A stretch of DNA of 64,000 nt from Hydractinia symbiolongicarpus. Lineage: Eukaryota > Cnidaria > Hydrozoa > Anthoathecata > Hydractiniidae. The notes beneath the pieces were generated by a model. The model was not told where the DNA came from and did no database searches. It saw only the letters and a program-made list of their open reading frames with translations. Location: assembly GCF_029227915.1 (NCBI RefSeq), contig NC_079882.1, forward strand, positions 30,868,001 to 30,932,000. The letters run 5' to 3'. The first letter of the stretch is position 1, and each line of letters opens with the position of its first letter. The position numbers and the translations under genes are program-made. This document shows positions 11,707 through 24,254 of this stretch, one piece after another.

Positions 11707-13239
11707 ACATGTTGGTACGGATATGTGACGCAACCGTTTTAGCTCAAACAGACTGATAACGTTAGAAAGTCAATGAAATGTAGTTTTTGAAACCGTCTCT
11801 ATTTCTTCAGAGCGCGCTAACGTCTAGGATTGTTCCCACAGTAAAAAATGGCTTATTTATCTACATTTTTTAGGTGGAAATGCTCTGTTCCAGCAATCAT
11901 TTTAAATTAAGAAGAACGTTTTTTCTTGGAGTCCAGTTGTCTTATTGATCATAATTCTAGGGTCAAAGTCCAAAATCATTACAATTAAGTCCCACCGTCA
12001 ATCGTTTTATTGTTAAAAGCGATGCAACCTGGTAATATCTGAAACATATCGCTAAATACATGTTGGTACGAATATGTGAAGCAACCGTTGTACTTCAAGC
12101 GGACGGATACCGTTAGAAACTCAATGAAATGTAGTTTTTGAAACTGTCTCTATATCTTTAGCGCGAGCTAACGGCTAGGATTGCTCCCACAGTAAAAAAT
12201 GACTTATTTATCTACATTTTTTAATAAAGCGCCATCACAGCGCCCAGTGTAATCGCTGAGTTCCAGCAACCATGTCAGATTAAGAAGAATGTTATTTCTT
12301 GGAGTCCAATTGGCTCATTTATCACATTTATAAGTTCAAAGTCCAAAATCAGTTCAATTAAGTCCCACAGTCAATCGTTTCACTGTTAAAAGCGATGCAA
12401 CCTGGTAATATCAGAAACATATCGCTTAGTACATGTTGGTACGGATATGTGACGCAACCGTTTTAGCTCAAACAGACTGATAACGTTAAAAAGTCAATAA
12501 AATTTAGTTTTTGAAAATGTCTCTATTCCTTCAGCGTGCGCTATCGTCTAGGATTGGTCCCACAGTAAAAAATGACTTATTTATCTAAATTTTTAAATGA
12601 AGCGCTACCACAGCGCCCAGTATAATCGCTGAGTTCCAGCAACCATGTCAGGTTAAGAAGTATGTTATTTCTTGGATTCCAATTGGCTCATTTATCACAT
12701 TTATAAGTTCAAAGTTCAAAATCAGTTCAATTAAGTCCCACACTCAATCGTTTTACTGTTAAAAGCGATGAAACCTGGTAATATCAGAAACATATCGCTA
12801 AGTACATGTTGGTACGGATATGCGACGCAACCGTTGTAGCTCAAACAGACTGATAACGTTAGAAAGTCAATGAAATGTAGTTTTTGAAACCGTCTCTATT
12901 TCTTCAGAGCGCGCTAACGTCTAGGATTGTTCCCACAGTAAAAAATGGCTTATTTATCTACATTTTTTAGGTGGAAATGCTCTGTTCCAGCAATCATTTC
13001 AAATTAAGAAGAAGGTTTTTTCTTGGAGTCCAGATGTCTTATTGATCATATTTCTAGGGTCAAAATCCAAAATCATTACAATTAAGTCCCACAGTCAATC
13101 GTTTTATTGTTGAAAGCGATGCCACCTGGTAATATCAGAAACATATCGCTTAGTACATGTTGGTACGGATATGTGACGCAACCGTTTTAGCTCAAACAGA
13201 CTGATAACGTTAGAAAGTCAATGAAATGTAGTTTTTGAA
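11707..13239. repeat. Block D: hybrid zone with a 1,448-bp duplication
   Basis: The marker gccacctggtaatatc at 11,673 recurs at 13,121 (1,448 bp, four monomers). The sequence from about 11,190 to 11,800 matches 12,640 to 13,230. Bases 12,365-13,110 are again monomers 5 and 6 of block C. In addition 11,673-12,180 matches 17,856-18,363 of block E (offset 6,183), including the rare cccaccgtcaatc. The block therefore joins pieces of C to pieces of E, with switch points near 12,220 and 13,230. Confidence 0.78.
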
Positions 13240-16200
13240 ACTGTCTCTATATCTTTAGCGCAAGCTAACGGCTAGGATTGGTCCCACAGTAAAAAATGAC
13301 TTATTTATCTACATTTTTTAATAAAGCGCCATCACAGCGCCCATTGTAATCGCTGAGTTCCAGCAACCATGTCAGATTAAGAAGAATGTTATTTCTTGGA
13401 GTCCAATTGGCTCATTTATCACATTTATAAGTTCAAAGTCCAAAATCATTTCAATTAAGTCCCACAGTCAATCGTTTCACTGTTAAGAGCGGTTGAACCT
13501 GTTAACATCAGAAACATATCGCTAAATACATGTTGGTACGAATATGTGAAGCAACCGTTGTACTTCAAGCGAACGGATACCGATAGAAAGTCAATGAAAT
13601 GTAATTTTTGAAACGGTCTCTATTCCTTCAGCGTGCGCTATCGTCTAGGATTGGTCTCACAGTAAAAAATGGCTTATTTATCTACATTTTTTAATAAAGC
13701 GCTACTGCAGCGCCCAGTGTGAATGTTCTATTCCAGCAATCATTTCAAATTAAGAAGAACGTTTATTCTTGGAGTCCAGTTGTCTTATTGATCATATTTC
13801 TAGGGTCAAAGTCCAAAATCATTTCAATTAAGTCTCACAGTCAATCGTTTCATTGTTAAAAGCGATGCAACCTAGTAGAGTCAGAAAAATAACACTAAAT
13901 ACATGTTGGTACGAATATGTGACGCAACAGTTGTAACTCAAAAGAAGTGACACCGTTACAAAGTCAATGAAATTTAGTTTTTGAAAATGTATCTATTTCT
14001 TTAGCGCAAAATAACGGCTAGGATTGGTCTCACAGTAAAAAATGGCTTATTTATCTACATTTTTTAATAAAGCGCTACTGCAGCGCCCAGTGTGAATGTT
14101 CTGTTCCAGCAATCATTTCAAATTAAAAAGAACGTTTATTCTTGGAGTCCAATTGGCTCATTTATCACATTTATAAGTTCAAAGTTCAAAATCAGTTAAA
14201 TTAAGTCCCACACCCAATCCTTTTACTGTTAAAAGCGATGGAACCTGGTAATATCAGAAACAAATCGCTAAGTACATGTTGGTACGGATATGTGACGCAA
14301 CCGTTGTAGCTCAAACAGACTGATAACGTTAGAAATTCAATGAAATGTAGTTTTTGAAACCGTCTCTATTTCTTCAGAGCGCGCTAACGTCTAGGATTGT
14401 TCCCACAGTAAAAAATGGCTTATTTATCTACATTTTTTAAGTGGAAATGCTCTGTTCCAGCAATCAATTCAACTTAAGAAGAAGTTTTTTTCTTGGAGTC
14501 CAGGTGTCTTATTGATCATATTTCTAGGGTCAAAGTCCAAAATCATTTCAATTAAGTCTCACAGTCAATCGTTTCATTGTTAAATGCGATGCAACCTAGT
14601 AGAGTCAGAAAAATAACACTAAATACATGTTGGTACGAATATGAGACGCAACAGTTGTAACTCAAACGGAGTGATACCGTTACAAAGTCAATGAAATTTA
14701 GTTTTTGAAAATGTCTCTATTTCTTTAGCGCAAGCTAACGGCTAGGATTGGTCCCACAGTAAAAAATGACTTATTTACCTACATTTTTTAATAAAGCGCA
14801 ATCACAGCGCCCAGTGTAATCGCTGAGTTCCAGCAACCATGTCAGATTAAGAAGAATGTTATTTCTTGGAGTCCAATTGGCTCATTTATCACATTTATAA
14901 GTTCAAAGTCCAAAATCAGTTCAATTAAGTCCCACAGTCAATCGTTTCACTGTTAAGAGCGATTGAACCTGGTAACATCAGAAACATATCGCTAAATACA
15001 TGTTGGTACGAATATGTGAAGCAACCGTTGTAATTCAAACGAACGGATACCGTTAGAAACTCAATGAAATGAAGTTTTTGAAACTGTCTCTATATCTTTA
15101 GCGCAAGCTAACGGCTAGGATTGGTCCCACATTACAAAATGACTTATTTAACTAAATTTTTAATGAAGCGCTACAGCAGCGCCCAGTGTAATCGCAGAAT
15201 TCCAGCAATCGTGTCAAATTAAGGAGAATGGTCTTTCTTGGGGTCCAATTGTCTCATTCATCACATTCATAATGTCAAACTCCAAAATCAGTTCAATTAA
15301 GTCCCAGAGTCAATCGTTCCACTGCTAAAAGCGATCCAACCTAGTAATATCTGAAACATATCGCTAAATACATGTTGGTACGACTATGTGACGCAACACT
15401 TTTAACTCAAGCAGAGTGATACCGTTACAAAGTCAATGAAATGTAATTTTTGAAAATGTCTCTATTTCTTCAGCGCAAGCTAATGGCTAGGATTGGTCCC
15501 ACAGTAAAAAATGACTTATTTATCTACATTTTTTAACAAAGAGCTATCACAGCGTCCAGTGTAATCGTTCAGTTCAAGCAATCATGTCAAATTAAGAAGA
15601 ATGTTACTTCTTGGAGTTCAATTGTCTCATTTATCACATTTATAAGTTCAAAGTCCAAAATCAGTTCCGTTAAGTCCCACAGTCAATCGTTTCACTGTTA
15701 AATGCGATGCAATCTAGTAATATCGGAAATATATCGCTAAATACATGTTGGTACGGATATGTTACGCAACCGTTGTAGCTCAAACAGATTGATAACGTTA
15801 GAAAGTCAATGAAATGTAGTTTTTGAAACTGTCTCTATTTCTTCAGAGCGCGCTAACGTCTAGGATTGGTCCCACAGTAAAAAATGGCTTATTTATCTAC
15901 ATTTTTTAATAAAGCGCTGCCGCTGCGCCAGTGGAAATGCTCCGTTCCAGCAATCATTTCAAATTAAGAAGAACGTTTTTTTCTTGGAGTCCAGTTGTCT
16001 TATTGATCACATTTATAAGTTCAAAAATCCAAAATGAGTTCAATTAAGCCCCACAGTCAATCGTTTTACTGTTAAAAGCGATGCAACCTGGTAATATCTG
16101 AAACATATCGCTAAATACATGTTGGTACGAATATGTGAAGCAACCGTTGTACTTCAAGCGGACGGATACCGTTAGAAACTCAATGAAATGTAGTTTTTGA

Positions 16201-18325
16201 AACTGTCTCTATTTCTTCAGCGCAAGCTAATGGCTAGGATTGGTCCCACAGTAAAAAATGACTTATTTATCTACATTTTTTAACAAAGAGCTATCACAGC
16301 GTCCAGTGTAATCGTTCAGTTCAAGCAATCATGTCAAATTAAGAAGAATGTTACTTCTTGGAGTTCAATTGTCTCATTTATCACATTTATAAGTTCAAAG
16401 TCCAAAATCAGTTCCGTTAAGTCCCACAGTCAATCGTTTCACTGTTAAATGCGATGCAATCTAGTAATATCGGAAATATATCGCTAAATACATGTTGGTA
16501 CGGATATGTTACGCAACCGTTGTAGCTCAAACAGATTGATAACGTTAGAAAGTCAATGAAATGTAGTTTTTGAAACTGTCTCTATTTCTTCAGAGCGCGC
16601 TAACGTCTAGGATTGGTCCCACAGTAAAAAATGGCTTATTTATCTACATTTTTTAATAAAGCGCTACCACAGCGTCCAGTGGAAATGCTCTGTTCCAGCA
16701 ATCATTTCAAATGAAGAAGAACGTTTGTTCTTGGAGTCCAGTTGTCTCATTGATCATATTTCTAGGGCCAAAGTCCAAAATCATTACAATTAAGTCCCAC
16801 AGTCAATCGTTTTATTGTTAAAAGCGATGCAACCTAGTAGAGTCCGAAAAATAACGCTAACTGCATGTTGGAACGAATATGTGACGCAATAGTTGTAACT
16901 CAAACGGAGTGATACCGTTACAAAGTCAATGAAATTTCGTTTTTGAAATTGTCTCTATTCCTTCAGAGCGCGCTAAAGTCTAGGATTGCTCCCACATTAA
17001 AAAATGGCTTATTTATCTACATTTTTTAATAAAGCAACCTTGTAATATCAGAAACATATCGCTAAGTACATGTTGGTAGGTATATTTGACGCAACCGTTG
17101 TAGCTCAAACTGACCGATACCGTTAGAAAGTCAATGAAATGTAATTTTTGAAACTTTCTCTATTCCTTCAGCGTGCGCTATATGTGACGCAACAGTTATA
17201 AATCAAACGGAGTGATACCGTTACAAAGTCAATGAAATTTAGTTTTTGAAAATGTCTCTATTTCTTTAGCGCGAGCTAACGGCTAGGATTGGTCCCACAG
17301 TAAAAAATGACTTATTTATCAACATTTTTTAATAAAGCGCCATCACAGCGCTCAGTGTAATCGCTGAGTTCCAGCAACCATGTCAGATTAAGAAGAATGT
17401 TATTTCTTGGAGTCCAATTGGCTCATTTATCACATTTATAAGTTCAAAGTCCAAAATCAGTTCAATTAAGTCCCACAGTCAATCGTTTCACTGTTAAGAG
17501 CGATTGAACCTGGTAACATTAGAAACATATCGCTAAATACATGTTTGTACGAATGTGTGAAGCAACTGTTGCACTTCAAGCGAGCGGATACGGTTAGAAA
17601 CTCAATGAAATGTAGTTTTTGAAACTGTCTCTATATCTTCAGCGCGAGCTAACGGCTAGGATTGGTCCCACAGTAAAAAATGGCTTATTTATCTACATTT
17701 TTTAAGTGGAAATGCTCTGTTCCAGCAATCATTTCAAATTAAGAAGAAGGTTTTTTCTTGGATTCCAGTTGTATTATTGATCATATTTCTAGGGTCAAAG
17801 TCCAAAATCATTACAATTAAGTCCCACAGTCAATCGTTTTATTGTTGAAAGCGATGCCACCTGGTAATATCAGAAACATATCGCTTAGTACATGTTGGTA
17901 CGGATATGTGACGCAACCGTTTTAGCTCAAACAGACTGATAACGTTAGAAAGTCAATGAAATGTAGTTTTTGAAACCGTCTCTATTTCTTCAGAGCGCGC
18001 TAACGTCTAGGATTGTTCCCACATTAAAAAATGGCTTATTTATCTACATTTTTTAGGTGGAAATGCTCTGTTCCAGCAATCATTTTAAATTAAGAAGAAC
18101 GTTTTTTCTTGGAGTCCAGTTGTCTTATTGATCATAATTCTAGGGTCAAAGTCCAAAATCATTACAATTAAGTCCCACCGTCAATCGTTTTATTGTTAAA
18201 AGCGATGCAACCTGGTAATATGTGAAACATATCGCTAAATACATGTTGGTACGAATATGTGAAGCAACCGTTGTACTTCAAGCGGACGGATACCGTTAGA
18301 AACTCAATGAAATGTAGTTTTTGAA
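13240..18325. repeat. HOR block E, copy 1 (5,086-bp unit)
   Basis: This long unit of about 14 monomer equivalents repeats immediately downstream. Matched markers are 5,086 bp apart: caggtgtcttattg at 14,501 and 19,587, actgttgcac at 17,565 and 22,651, cagcgcccattg at about 13,337 and 18,423. The unit contains beta, gamma, delta and alpha monomers, several of the 351-bp class, one T1 joint (17,028) and one T2 joint (17,177). It also has an internal 747-bp dimer (ttccgttaag at 15,665 and 16,412). The left edge lies near 13,215-13,240, where alpha sequence switches to gamma. Confidence 0.88.
17171..17186. repeat. T2 joint (first of 6), gcgctatatgtgacgc
   Basis: Sequence from a delta monomer at gcgctat (consensus ~111) is joined straight to atgtgacgcaac (consensus ~17). 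This adds a short extra piece of about 98 bp between full monomers and skips about 275 bp. AT is shared by both parents at the break. Each joint is followed by the private word cagttataaatcaaacgg. The same joint lies near 22,263, 30,458, 32,581 and 33,958, and in a mutated form (gctaaatgtaacgc) near 49,169. Confidence 0.86.
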
Positions 18326-21300
18326 ACTGTCTCTATATCTTTAGCGCGAGCTAACGGCTAGGATTGGTCCCACAGTAAAAAATGACTTATTTATCTACAT
18401 TTTTTAATAAAGCGCCATCACAGCGCCCATTGTAATCGCTGAGTTCCAGCAACCATGTCAGATTAAGAAGAATGTTATTTCTTGGAGTCCAATTGGCTCA
18501 TTTATCACATTTATAAGTTCAAAGTCCAAAATCAGTTCAATTAAGTCCCACAGTCAATCGTTTCACTGTTAAGAGCGGTTGAACCTGTTAACATCAGAAA
18601 CATATCGCTAAATACATGTTGGTACGAATATGTGAAGCAACCGTTGTACTTCAAGCGAACGGATACCGATAGAAAGTCAATGAAATGTAATTTTTGAAAC
18701 TGTCTCTATTCCTTCAGCGTGCGCTATCGTCTAGGATTGGTCTCACAGTAAAAAATGGCTTATTTATCTACATTTTTTAATAAAGCGCTACTGCAGCGCC
18801 CAGTGTGAATGTTCTATTCCAGCAATCATTTCAAATTAAGAAGAACGTTTATTCTTGGAGTCCAGTTGTCTTATTGATCATATTTCTAGGGTCAAAGTCC
18901 AAAATCATTTCAATTAAGTCTCACAGTCAATCGTTTCATTGTTAAAAGCGATGCAACCTAGTAGAGTCAGAAAAATAACACTAAATACATGTTGGTACGA
19001 ATATGTGACGCAACAGTTGTAACTCAAAAGAAGTGACACCGTTACAAAGTCAATGAAATTTAGTTTTTGAAAATGTATCTATTTCTTTAGCGCAAAATAA
19101 CGGCTAGGATTGGTCTCACAGTAAAAAATGGCTTATTTATCTACATTTTTTAATAAAGCGCTACTGCAGCGCCCAGTGTGAATGTTCTGTTCCAGCAATC
19201 ATTTCAAATTAAGAAGAACGTTTATTCTTGGAGTCCAATTGGCTCATTTATCACATTTATAAGTTCAAAGTTCAAAATCAGTTAAATTAAGTCCCACACC
19301 CAATCCTTTTACTGTTAAAAGCGATGGAACCTGGTAATATCAGAAACAAATCGCTAAGTACATGTTGGTACGGATATGTGACGCAACCGTTGTAGCTCAA
19401 ACAGACTGATAACGTTAGAAATTCAATGAAATGTAGTTTTTGAAACCGTCTCTATTTCTTCAGAGCGCGCTAACGTCTAGGATTGTTCCCACAGTAAAAA
19501 ATGGCTTATTTATCTACATTTTTTAAGTGGAAATGCTCTGTTCCAGCAATCAATTCAACTTAAGAAGAAGTTTTTTTCTTGGAGTCCAGGTGTCTTATTG
19601 ATCATATTTCTAGGGTCAAAGTCCAAAATCATTTCAATTAAGTCTCACAGTCAATCGTTTCATTGTTAAATGCGATGCAACCTAGTAGAGTCAGAAAAAT
19701 AACACTAAATACATGTTGGTACGAATATGAGACGCAACAGTTGTAACTCAAACGGAGTGATACCGTTACAAAGTCAATGAAATTTAGTTTTTGAAAATGT
19801 CTCTATTTCTTTAGCGCAAGCTAACGGCTAGGATTGGTCCCACAGTAAAAAATGACTTATTTACCTACATTTTTTAATAAAGCGCCATCACAGCGCCCAG
19901 TGTAATCGCTGAGTTCCAGCAACCATGTCAGATTAAGAAGAATGTTATTTCTTGGAGTCCAATTGGCTCATTTATCACATTTATAAGTTCAAAGTCCAAA
20001 ATCAGTTCAATTAAGTCCCACAGTCAATCGTTTCACTGTTAAGAGCGATTGAACCTGGTAACATCAGAAACATATCGCTAAATACATGTTGGTACGAATA
20101 TGTGAAGCAACCGTTGTAATTCAAACGAACGGATACCGTTAGAAACTCAATGAAATGAAGTTTTTGAAACTGTCTCTATATCTTTAGCGCAAGCTAACGG
20201 CTAGGATTGGTCCCACATTACAAAATGACTTATTTAACTAAATTTTTAATGAAGCGCTACAGCAGCGCCCAGTGTAATCGCAGAATTCCAGCAATCGTGT
20301 CAAATTAAGGAGAATGGTCTTTCTTGGAGTCCAATTGTCTCATTCATCACATTCATAATGTCAAACTCCAAAATCAGTTCAATTAAGTCCCAGAGTCAAT
20401 CGTTCCACTGCTAAAAGCGATCCAACCTAGTAATATCTGAAACATATCGCTAAATACATGTTGGTACGACTATGTGACGCAACACTTTTAACTCAAGCAG
20501 AGTGATACCGTTACAAAGTCAATGAAATGTAATTTTTGAAAATGTCTCTATTTCTTCAGCGCAAGCTAATGGCTAGGATTGGTCCCACAGTAAAAAATGA
20601 CTTATTTATCTACATTTTTTAACAAAGAGCTATCACAGCGTCCAGTGTAATCGTTCAGTTCAAGCAATCATGTCAAATTAAGAAGAATGTTACTTCTTGG
20701 AGTTCAATTGTCTCATTTATCACATTTATAAGTTCAAAGTCCAAAATCAGTTCCGTTAAGTCCCACAGTCAATCGTTTCACTGTTAAATGCGATGCAATC
20801 TAGTAATATCGGAAATATATCGCTAAATACATGTTGGTACGGATATGTTACGCAACCGTTGTAGCTCAAACAGATTGATAACGTTAGAAAGTCAATGAAA
20901 TGTAGTTTTTGAAACTGTCTCTATTTCTTCAGAGCGCGCTAACGTCTAGGATTGGTCCCACAGTAAAAATGGCTTATTTATCTACATTTTTTAATAAAGC
21001 GCTACCGCTGCGCCCAGTGGAAATGCTCCGTTCCAGCAATCATTTCAAATTAAGAAGAACGTTTTTTTCTTGGAGTCCAGTTGTCTTATTGATCACATTT
21101 ATAAGTTCAAAAATCCAAAATGAGTTCAATTAAGCCCCACAGTCAATCGTTTTACTGTTAAAAGCGATGCAACCTGGTAATATCTGAAACATATCGCTAA
21201 ATACATGTTGGTACGAATATGTGAAGCAACCGTTGTACTTCAAGCGGACGGATACCGTTAGAAACTCAATGAAATGTAGTTTTTGAAACTGTCTCTATTT

Positions 21301-22930
21301 CTTCAGCGCAAGCTAATGGCTAGGATTGGTCCCACAGTAAAAAATGACTTATTTATCTACATTTTTTAACAAAGAGCTATCACAGCGTCCAGTGTAATCG
21401 TTCAGTTCAAGCAATCATGTCAAATTAAGAAGAATGTTACTTCTTGGAGTTCAATTGTCTCATTTATCACATTTATAAGTTCAAAGTCCAAAATCAGTTC
21501 CGTTAAGTCCCACAGTCAATCGTTTCACTGTTAAATGCGATGCAATCTAGTAATATCGGAAATATATGGCTAAATACATGTTGGTACGGATATGTTACGC
21601 AACCGTTGTAGCTCAAACAGATTGATAACGTTAGAAAGTCAATGAAATGTAGTTTTTGAAACTGTCTCTATTTCTTCAGAGCGCGCTAACGTCTAGGATT
21701 GTTCCCACAGTAAAAAATGGCTTATTTATCTACATTTTTTAATAAAGCGCTACCACAGCGTCCAGTGGAAATGCTCTGTTCCAGCAATCATTTCAAATGA
21801 AGAAGAACGTTTGTTCTTGGAGTCCAGTTGTCTCATTGATCATATTTCTAGGGCCAAAGTCCAAAATCATTACAATTAAGTCCCACAGTCAATCGTTTTA
21901 TTGTTAAAAGCGATGCAACCTAGTAGAGTCCGAAAAATAACGCTAACTGCATGTTGGAACGAATATGTGACGCAATAGTTGTAACTCAAACGGAGTGATA
22001 CCGTTACAAAGTCAATGAAATTTCGTTTTTGAAATTGTCTCTATTCCTTCAGAGCGCGCTAAAGTCTAGGATTGCTCCCACATTAAAAAATGGCTTATTT
22101 ATCTACATTTTTTAATAAAGCAACCTTGTAATATCAGAAACATATCGCTAAGTACATGTTGGTAGGTATATTTGACGCAACCGTTGTAGCTCAAACTGAC
22201 CGATACCGTTAGAAAGTCAATGAAATGTAATTTTTGAAACTTTCTCTATTCCTTCAGCGTGCGCTATATGTGACGCAACAGTTATAAATCAAACGGAGTG
22301 ATACCGTTACAAAGTCAATGAAATTTAGTTTTTGAAAATGTCTCTATTTCTTTAGCGCGAGCTAACGGCTAGGATTGGTCCCACAGTAAAAAATGACTTA
22401 TTTATCAACATTTTTTAATAAAGCGCCATCACAGCGCTCAGTGTAATCGCTGAGTTCCAGCAACCATGTCAGATTAAGAAGAATGTTATTTCTTGGAGTC
22501 CAATTGGCTCATTTATCACATTTATAAGTTCAAAGTCCAAAATCAGTTCAATTAAGTCCCACAGTCAATCGTTTCACTGTTAAGAGCGATTGAACCTGGT
22601 AACATCAGAAACATATCGCTAAATACATGTTTGTACGAATGTGTGAAGCAACTGTTGCACTTCAAGCGAGCGGATACGGTTAGAAACTCAATGAAATGTA
22701 GTTTTTGAAACTGTCTCTATATCTTCAGCGCGAGCTAACGGCTAGGATTGGTCCCACAGTAAAAAATGGCTTATTTATCTACATTTTTTAAGTGGAAATG
22801 CTCTGTTCCAGCAATCATTTCAAATTAAGAAGAAGGTTTTTTCTTGGATTCCAGTTGTATTATTGATCATATTTCTAGGGTCAAAGTCCAAAATCATTAC
22901 AATTAAGTCCCACAGTCAATCGTTTTATTG
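18326..22930. repeat. HOR block E, copy 2 (partial, ~4.6 kb)
   Basis: Near-identical to copy 1. Differences I noticed are few: attaaaaag/attaagaag at 14,125/19,211, gcgcaatc/gcgccatc at about 14,798/19,884, gggtcc/gagtcc near 15,240/20,326, one C gained at about 21,017, one A lost in the A-run near 20,968, and tatcgc/tatggc near 16,482/21,568. The two one-base indels cancel, so the offset stays 5,086. The match ends near 22,930, where copy 1 has gttgaaagcgatgccacc and this copy has gttaaaagcgatgaaacc. High identity over kilobases points to a recent duplication. Confidence 0.87.
20901..21250. repeat. Alpha monomer segment with a one-base deletion that opens a reading frame
   Basis: In this monomer the run that normally reads gtaaaaaatggc has five A instead of six (near 20,966-20,971). 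The lost base shifts the frame past the usual stops, so a 74-codon frame from a TTG at 20,909 to 21,133 stays open. The matching monomer 5,086 bp upstream has six A and no such frame. The frame has no usual start, no recognisable domain and no conservation among copies. I do not call it a gene. Confidence 0.85.
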
Positions 22931-24254
22931 TTAAAAGCGATGAAACCTGGTAATATCAGAAACATATCGCTAAGTACATGTTGGTACGGACATGTGACGC
23001 AACCGTTGTAGCTCAAACAGACTGATAACGTTAGAAAGTCAATGAAATGTAGTTTTTAAAACCGTCTCTATTTCTTCAGAGCGCGCTAACGTCTAGGACT
23101 GGTCCCACATTAAAAAATGGCTTATTTATCTACATTTTTTAATAAACAACCTGGTAATATCAGAAACATATCGCTAAGTACATGTTGGTACGGATATGTG
23201 ACGCAACCGTTGTAGCTCAAACAGAGTAATAACGTTAGAAAGTCAATGAAATATAGTTTTTAAAACCGTCTCTACTTCTTCAGAGCGCGCTAACGTCTAG
23301 GATTGTTCCCACAGTAAAAAATGGCTTATTTATCTACATTTTTTAAGTGGAAATGCTCTGTTCCAGCAATCATTTCAAATTAAGAAGAAGGTTTTTTCTT
23401 GGAGACCAGTTGTCTTATTGATCATATTTCTAGGGTCCAAATCCAAAATCATTACAATTAAGTCCCACAGTCAATCGTTTTATTGTTAAAAGCGATGCAA
23501 CCTAGTAGAGTCAGAAAAATATCCCTAAGTACATGTTGGTACGGATATGTGACGCAACCGTTGTAGCTCAAACAGACTGATAACGTTAGAAATTCAATGA
23601 AATCTAGTTTTTGAAACCGTCTCTATTTCTTCAGAGCGCGCTAACGTCTAGGACTGGTCCCACATTAAAAAATGGCTTATTTATCAACATTTTTTAATAA
23701 AGCGCCATCACAGCGCTCAGTGTAATCGCTGAGTTCCAGCAACCATGTCAGATTAAGAAGAATGTTATTTCTTGGAGTCCAATTGGCTCATTTATCACAT
23801 TTATAAGTTCAAAGTCCAAAATCAGTTCAATTAAGTCCCACAGTCAATCGTTTCACTGTTAAGAGCGATTGAACCTGGTAACATCAGAAACATATCGCTA
23901 AATACATGTTTGTACGAATGTGTGAAGCAACTGTTGCACTTCAAGCGAGCGGATACGGTTAGAAACTCAATGAAATGTAGTTTTTGAAACTGTCTCTATA
24001 TCTTCAGCGCGAGCTAACGGCTAGGATTGGTCCCACAGTAAAAAATGGCTTATTCATCTACATTTTTTAAGTGGAAATGCTCTGTTCCAGCAATCATTTC
24101 AAATTAAGAAGAAGGTTTTTTCTTGGATTCCAGTTGTATTATTGATCATATTTCTAGGGTCAAAGTCCAAAATCATTACAATTAAGTCCCACAGTCAATC
24201 GTTTTATTGTTAAAAGCGATGAAACCTGGTAATATCAGAAACATATCGCTAAGT
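22931..24254. repeat. Block F, left part: alpha monomers with an inserted piece of block E
   Basis: Alpha 351-bp monomers and one T1 joint (23,141) are followed by a second copy of the end of block E. Actgttgcac at 22,651 recurs at 23,930, and 22,400-22,990 matches about 23,680-24,270 (offset 1,279). The entry point of the copy is in the A/T-rich ttatttatcaacatttttt segment. The marker aaaatatccctaag first appears near 23,517 and is then amplified in the next segment. Confidence 0.75.

Noticed and set aside
20909-21133. A 74-codon open frame on the plus strand
   Set aside because: It starts at TTG, has no ribosome-binding or domain evidence, and exists only because one A is missing from the gtaaaaaatggc run of this monomer. 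The copy 5,086 bp upstream lacks the frame.
13240-22930. Long terminal repeats of a retroelement bounding the 5-kb copies
   Set aside because: The whole interior is the same satellite. There is no coding sequence, primer site or target-site duplication; the 5,086-bp copies are a tandem duplication.
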